A stretch of 64,000 nt of DNA from Lachancea mirantina (taxonomy: Eukaryota > Ascomycota > Saccharomycetes > Saccharomycetales > Saccharomycetaceae): contig LT598468.1 of NCBI GenBank assembly GCA_900074745.1, positions 1 to 64,000 of the forward strand, in the 5' to 3' direction. Position 1 is the stretch's first letter, and every line of letters begins with the position of its first letter. Below, in pieces: positions 59,822-64,000 of the stretch. Below the pieces are notes generated by a model. It searched no databases and was not told the DNA's origin. It saw only the letters and a list, made by a program, of their open reading frames with translations. Made by a program: the position numbers and the translations under genes.

Positions 59822-61139
59822 AAGCCTATTCTCTCGGTTGCAGCCCTTGCTTCTCAAAATTCCAGTATATTATTTTTTTTTCCCTGATACTACAAATGGC
59901 GCGCTAAAATGACGACGCTCTGAAACCAAAAAGATTTCTAAGCTATGCTGATCGCTAATTGCTCTCAAAGACTTGGTTACAGCACGCTTTTGTAAATTTC
60001 GAGATAATAAGATTGTATAGCTCGAGCGGGAAGCCAAGGAGTCACTTCCCACACGCCAGCAAAGGGAAAATTTTTGTCATCATGCGGTTTAATTATGGGG
60101 TGAATTGTTTCTAGCCTCTTCCTTCAAGTCACGTGACATGTGTATCTTACCACGTCGATGTCGACGTCAACGTCAACGGCCAACCCCGTCCGCAGGCCGG
60201 GTTTTTGCCGAGAACTCGGCCTCTTCAAAACGGCCTTTGTAAAACGTGCCTCCAGAAGCGATGAAACGTGTAACATGTAACAGTTAGAATTTGTCGCAAG
60301 TGGTTTGTGACGAAGACGCTTGAGATTAGTTTTCTTTGGGACGATAATGATCTTTTGTATGATCTTTTGTATGTAAATGCAACGTTTCTGAGTCTTGTTT
60401 TGGTAGACGTTCATAGACCGTTTTGAAGGTGAGTCTCGATATAAAAACGTCTGCTTCACGGCCTTTGATCTGTAGTTCATCTGTGTTCCTCGTAGGCCTT
60501 ATTTCCTTTCTATCATACTTCAAGTTTGCGCATCGACCCATAAATGACGGCTAGTAAAGCGGTCGCGTTCCAACCACTTAACATGCATTCGACTTCGCCA
60601 GAGAACATCGAATTTCTCCCGAACGCTGGATTCCATTTACATATACAAGGTTACACAATAAGCCCATGATCTTGGTATTTTGAGTTCGTGGGTGATTGAG
60701 GATCAAGACAAGGACAGCCGCTGAGAGTCTCTCTTATATACCCTCAGTATGTCACATCATACGAGATAATCTTCTCTTGAGTCTCCATCTGACATAAACT
60801 GGCGGTACGACATCGACTCGCACCGACTCGCACAACGCACAAGCCATCCAAATGTGGCCTTCTCCAAGCTCAAACCAGCTTAAAATTCGTAAGGCATCTG
60901 CTATGGGACTTTGATTTGGGAACTTCTGTTTTCTGCAGGGAAGTAGTTCACTTCAGAGCCGCATATTCCTACAAACATGCTCTCAGAACGGAGCCCTGAA
61001 GACGATGACAACATACTGATGTCGATTCGGCGTCCGGTGGATGCTTTTCTCTTTTGGCTTCCAACCCATAGTGAATCTGCTCTGAGTTGTTGTTGAGTAC
61101 ACCTTCACTCTGCAGGTGCCTTTCGCAACGCCTTGCATT
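59822..61139. other. ESL upstream region and PCC1 3' side
   Basis: No gene is supported in this 1.3-kb stretch. It holds TCACGTGA (60128-60135), a short run of GTCGAT/GTCGAC/GTCAAC hexamers (about 60153-60178), a 12-bp duplication ATGATCTTTTGT (60347-60358, 60359-60370) and poly-T/A near the ESL start (59873-59884). Open frames here, such as 60124-60480, are short and featureless. Confidence 0.55.
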
Positions 61140-61469
61140 TTATTGCAACTCATCAATGGTTTCGATCACTGTTTTGACACTTTCTATAATACTGCTTACG
61201 CCCACACGCAGCACCCTGTCATCGACTGCAGAGAAAAGGATCGATAAGTCGGATGCATTCTTCGTGTATATGATGTGGAAATCTTGCGGTTTCAGGATTG
61301 GATCTGGGGAGAGGGCGTTTACCGCTATTTCTGCTTGTCTTTCGTTTTCAAAAGGGATATTGAGAGAGCTGAAGGGAAGAGTTAGAGACTTTAACATGCT
61401 TAACATTTTCCATTTGGATTAAATGACATACAGTGTATGGCTCAATTCAGGCCTGTGAGAACTTTTCAT
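61140..61469 (-). CDS. PCC1: KEOPS/EKC complex subunit Pcc1, with an intron
   Basis: Exon 1 is 61432-61469 (38 nt) and exon 2 is 61140-61368 (229 nt), joined across a 63-nt intron (61369-61431) with donor GTATGT, branch-like CTCTAAC and acceptor CAG. The spliced 88-residue product begins MKSSHRPELSHTLSLNIPFE and matches S. cerevisiae Pcc1 in length (88) and in HTLELKIPFE, RQA, LSPDPELRPQDF and DDRVLRVSVSS. Pcc1 belongs to the KEOPS complex, which makes the t6A base in tRNAs and supports telomeres. S. cerevisiae PCC1 (YKR095W-A) also has an intron near its start and lies by ESL2. Reading exon 2 alone from the internal ATG at 61406 gives a wrong N-terminus. Confidence 0.93.
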
Positions 61470-61539
61470 TACTGTTCTTAGGCTTAAATCCACCTTTGTA
61501 TAAGTATCTCTTGCCTTTAGTTTGTAGTTACTTGGTATT

Positions 61540-61577
61540 GTTGATGATGATGAAAATGATGATCATGAATGATGATG
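61540..61577 (+). repeat. GAT/ATG trinucleotide-like tract
   Basis: A stretch of GATGATGATGAAAATGATGATCATGAATGATGAT marks an imperfect triplet repeat just upstream of the lipid-kinase-like gene. Confidence 0.55.
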
Positions 61578-61678
61578 CTCTTCAAGATTTGAAAAAATAC
61601 GTGTAAATTACTCTCAATAAGAAATCGTCTCGAAAAGAGGGGCATCGCTGATTATTAATACTGGGAAAAAGAGAACAA

Positions 61679-62878
61679 ATGGCAAAGCTGGGTAATGCGC
61701 GAGACGAATATCGTAAAGAGCCCTTAATTTGTACAGCTGATCATTGCTTCAGCGTCGAAGTAAAGCAGCAAGGTTCGAAAACAGTTGCTTTGACCCTAAA
61801 AACTAGCTCTTTATTATCTGGGAATGACAAAGTGCTGCTAAAAACCGATCCACAAGCAACGAGGAACATCTTTGGCGACGCTGAAGTGATCGTTTTAGAT
61901 TCGGTAAAATCTGGAACAGGCCGATCTGAAAATGCAGATTTTGCAAATATCGTTGTCGCCCCTGTTCTGCAAGACTTGAAAGTTGATTTTAAGGTAGTGA
62001 AAACAGACAGCACCGATGCAATCAAAAATTTAGCGAAAGGTCTTTCTCCTTCCAAGGATTATTTCATAATGATGCTATCGGGTGATACAAGTATTTCTGA
62101 ATTTTTTAACGGCCTGCCAGACGACTGCAAATCAAAAAGGGCACATAAAATCACCTTAGTACCATTTCCCATGGGCACTGGTAATGCGTGGGCCAGTTCC
62201 CTGGGATTTACGTCGCCTATAGCACTTTTCAGAAGCATGTTGGCCGGCCAGCTTACTTCTAGAAAGTTTCCCCTCTATAGGGCAGTGTTCCCTAATGACA
62301 CGCAGCTTGTATTTTTCATCATTCTCTCGGCCGCATTCCACGCTAATCTTCTCCATCTTTGCGCGCATCCTAAGTATCAAAAGATGGGCGTCGAGCGGTT
62401 TCGTGTCGCTAGCGAAAAATTGCTAAATGATGAAGCCTTGTCTTGTCAAATTTGCATACCCAAGGTGACAGAAGGCTCTTTCAATTATTTCGCTGTGATA
62501 AACACTTCAAATCTGGAGCGAACTTATAAGCCTTCTCCATGCTCTGATGTTTTAAAATCTGAACTACACCTTCTCGCCTACTCATCATCCCTTTGCACCG
62601 AGGAGCTTGTTGCCCGCATCATGAAAGGTTACCAGAACAAAGCTGGCGACGATATAAATGACAATGGTGTTTTATACCAGCGAATGCTGGATGATTTTGA
62701 AGTGCATATTGATTCGGATCCTGCAAATTCCCCTCGCAGTAAGTTTGACATATGTTGCGATGGCCACCTGTTAAACCTCCTAGATTTGCAAAAAGACGGC
62801 AAACCTTTTAACAACAAAATTGACATCAAGTTTTTAAAAAACTATTCGAGCTTTGAGTTGGAATTGTTAGCACCTTAG
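61679..62878 (+). CDS. Diacylglycerol/sphingoid kinase-like protein, variant active site
   Basis: The 399-residue protein looks like a DAGKc-fold enzyme. At about residues 138-155 it has SGDTSISEFFNGL where Lcb4/Lcb5 and other family members have GGDG..(S/Y)EVING, and then PFPMGTGNAWASSLG at about 162-176 where the family has P.G(S/T)GN. No P-loop or signal peptide is seen. The glycine-rich loop is altered (GGDGT to SGDTS), so catalysis is uncertain. It lies between PCC1 and MCM10, a place where S. cerevisiae has no such gene that I know. It may be a lipid kinase lost in S. cerevisiae, a regulator, or a diverged Lcb4 relative. Confidence 0.65.
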   Translation: MAKLGNARDEYRKEPLICTADHCFSVEVKQQGSKTVALTLKTSSLLSGNDKVLLKTDPQATRNIFGDAEVIVLDSVKSGTGRSENADFANIVVAPVLQDLKVDFKVVKTDSTDAIKNLAKGLSPSKDYFIMMLSGDTSISEFFNGLPDDCKSKRAHKITLVPFPMGTGNAWASSLGFTSPIALFRSMLAGQLTSRKFPLYRAVFPNDTQLVFFIILSAAFHANLLHLCAHPKYQKMGVERFRVASEKLLNDEALSCQICIPKVTEGSFNYFAVINTSNLERTYKPSPCSDVLKSELHLLAYSSSLCTEELVARIMKGYQNKAGDDINDNGVLYQRMLDDFEVHIDSDPANSPRSKFDICCDGHLLNLLDLQKDGKPFNNKIDIKFLKNYSSFELELLAP

Positions 62879-62890
62879 TTGGCTCCGCTT

Positions 62891-64000
62891 CTAGATGATA
62901 TCTAATTCGCTTTCATTGCTACTTTCGTTACTCTTTTCGTCTTCAGCGTTTTCATGAACGGCTACCCTTCCTGAGTCAATTTGCTCTTCTCGGCGTTCAA
63001 AATGTTCTTTCCAAACCTCCTCTCTTCTTTGAATTCGTTTTTTGAGTTCCTTTTTCGAAGGAGCTAATACTATGTTGGTCTTCTTCGAATACATCACATC
63101 TTTAACATCATTGCTAGATGTCCTGGCCCATCCTTTGCCCCTTGTGGCCCGCAGAAGTGACGTCATCTGGCCATTTGTTGGATCAAACCCTATCTTGTTC
63201 ATAAGTCCGTTTTGAAGGGCGCGCTCTGTAGTACTCCTCATTTTGTCTCGAGTCTGCTGATCTAGGTTATCGGTGGTAGTCGACGAAGATTTTTTTATGG
63301 CACTTGCAAGCTGTCTTTGAAGTAAGGTCTCCTTGGAATCGTTCTTGATCTTCCGCCTTTTGCTTTCTAGATTAGCCAATATGTCTGGATTTTGATATGT
63401 TTGGTCAAAAAATGCTTTGGCGTAGTTGGGATTACTGAAATATAGTTTGTTCTGTCGACTCCCATCTTGAAGTCCCTGACCGGTTTTTTCGGTAAAAAGC
63501 TCGTAGTTTTTACGATTTTTACTTGACTTTTGATATAAGGTTTGAGTGAGCCCATTTTGAGTAGGTGCTCTCAGAGATTTGTTGCCGTTAAGCTCCAGAC
63601 GTTGTGCATTCACCTTGCGAAAGCGCGTCTCCTGATGATACTGACATCTGTCCTCTGTGGACCTATCAATTGCTGTCCCACAACATTTCCCAGTCGAACT
63701 ATCTGTGACCGGACATAGCGCGAAGTCTCTGCTTGTGCCAATTTCTATGATACAATCGGACTCGTGTCGTATTGACAAATTAAACGATTTGACCGTGTAG
63801 CCACTAGACTCATCATTTTCGATTCTCGAAGGTCTCCACGGCAGAATATCTGGATTTAGTATGCCAATAATATCGCCCACTTTCAAATTGAAGTATTTCT
63901 CAACATTTGCTTTGTTAAACACGAACACATCGATTGTGTATTTGAAGTCAGATAACGTCAGCTTGAAAAACTTGCTCGGTTTCTTGGAGGAGGTCATTTT
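62891..64000 (-). CDS. MCM10: Replication initiation factor Mcm10, partial
   Basis: The visible 368-plus residues are the central and C-terminal part; the 5' end lies beyond the window. The OB-fold (FKLTLSDFKYTIDVFVFNKANVEKYF, VGDIIGILNPDILPWRPS, SFNLSIRHESDCIIEIG) and the zinc motif (CPVTDSSTGKCCG, CQYHQE) match S. cerevisiae Mcm10 (571 residues). The C-terminus is charged and disordered. The Met at 63997 is within the OB fold, not the start. Position beside the ESL1 block matches YIL150C. Mcm10 activates the CMG helicase at origins. It converges with the kinase-like gene with about 12 bases between stop codons. Confidence 0.95.
   Translation of the reverse strand, partial: KMTSSKKPSKFFKLTLSDFKYTIDVFVFNKANVEKYFNLKVGDIIGILNPDILPWRPSRIENDESSGYTVKSFNLSIRHESDCIIEIGTSRDFALCPVTDSSTGKCCGTAIDRSTEDRCQYHQETRFRKVNAQRLELNGNKSLRAPTQNGLTQTLYQKSSKNRKNYELFTEKTGQGLQDGSRQNKLYFSNPNYAKAFFDQTYQNPDILANLESKRRKIKNDSKETLLQRQLASAIKKSSSTTTDNLDQQTRDKMRSTTERALQNGLMNKIGFDPTNGQMTSLLRATRGKGWARTSSNDVKDVMYSKKTNIVLAPSKKELKKRIQRREEVWKEHFERREEQIDSGRVAVHENAEDEKSNESSNESELDII

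Noticed and set aside
59095-59823. 242-codon frame antisense to ESL1
   Set aside because: It opposes a gene with a clear helical domain and PIN domain and has no motif of its own.

Overview
The window is a gene-dense stretch of a budding-yeast nuclear chromosome. It carries about 31 protein genes, mostly intronless, one intron-bearing tRNA-Pro and short promoters with yeast-type sites. Nearly every protein is recognisable as a Saccharomyces cerevisiae homologue. The gene order interleaves the duplicated S. cerevisiae blocks (IV with XIV, VIII with XIV, IX with XI) into one series, as expected of a Saccharomycetaceae species that never underwent the whole-genome duplication. Lachancea is my best guess from gene content and the look of the proteins. 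The genus is an inference; the pre-duplication order is seen directly.

Layout. Positions 1-11.3 kb: a siderophore-type MFS transporter with Aft sites, then NADP-glutamate dehydrogenase (GDH1/GDH3), a sugar-type MFS transporter, butanediol dehydrogenase (BDH1) and ECM1. GDH-BDH-ECM1 matches the left arm of S. cerevisiae chromosome I. Positions 11.9-14.2 kb: an orphan single-pass membrane protein and a mitochondrial aldehyde dehydrogenase (ALD4-like). Positions 15.3-48 kb: the chromosome XIV run UBP10-MRPL19-NPR1-IPI3-PBR1-RHO5-RPS3-MRPL22-TDA7-NOP13-MDG1-APC1-PSD1-FMP41-SKO1. NOP6 and SHR3 (chromosome IV) and DCD1 (chromosome VIII) are interleaved, with a tRNA-Pro(UGG) and a SNRNP27-like gene. 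Positions 49.3-64 kb: RPB12, a UspA-fold-like protein, RRD1, PCK1, a YIL152W-position gene, ESL1/2, spliced PCC1, a diacylglycerol-kinase-like protein and the 3' part of MCM10.

There is no shared pathway, as is normal for a yeast chromosome, but three themes recur. Ribosome-biogenesis genes (ECM1, NOP6, IPI3, NOP13, and also RPB12) have PAC (GATGAG) and RRPE (A/T-rich) promoter elements, some expanded into striking ATGAG arrays. Carbon and nitrogen metabolism is well represented (GDH, BDH, ALD, PCK1, NPR1, SHR3, MDG1). Small genes are easy to miss: PCC1 is only complete once a 63-nt intron is removed, and the SNRNP27-like gene is 103 codons.

Several reading frames that seem longer begin at TTG or GTG codons; I placed starts at the first in-frame ATG. 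No mobile element, CRISPR array or convincing centromere was found. No clearly new system is visible. The most interesting items are the SNRNP27-like gene, the UspA-like gene, the orphan membrane protein, the variant lipid-kinase-like gene, a decayed 210-bp tandem duplication, and the promoter repeat arrays.
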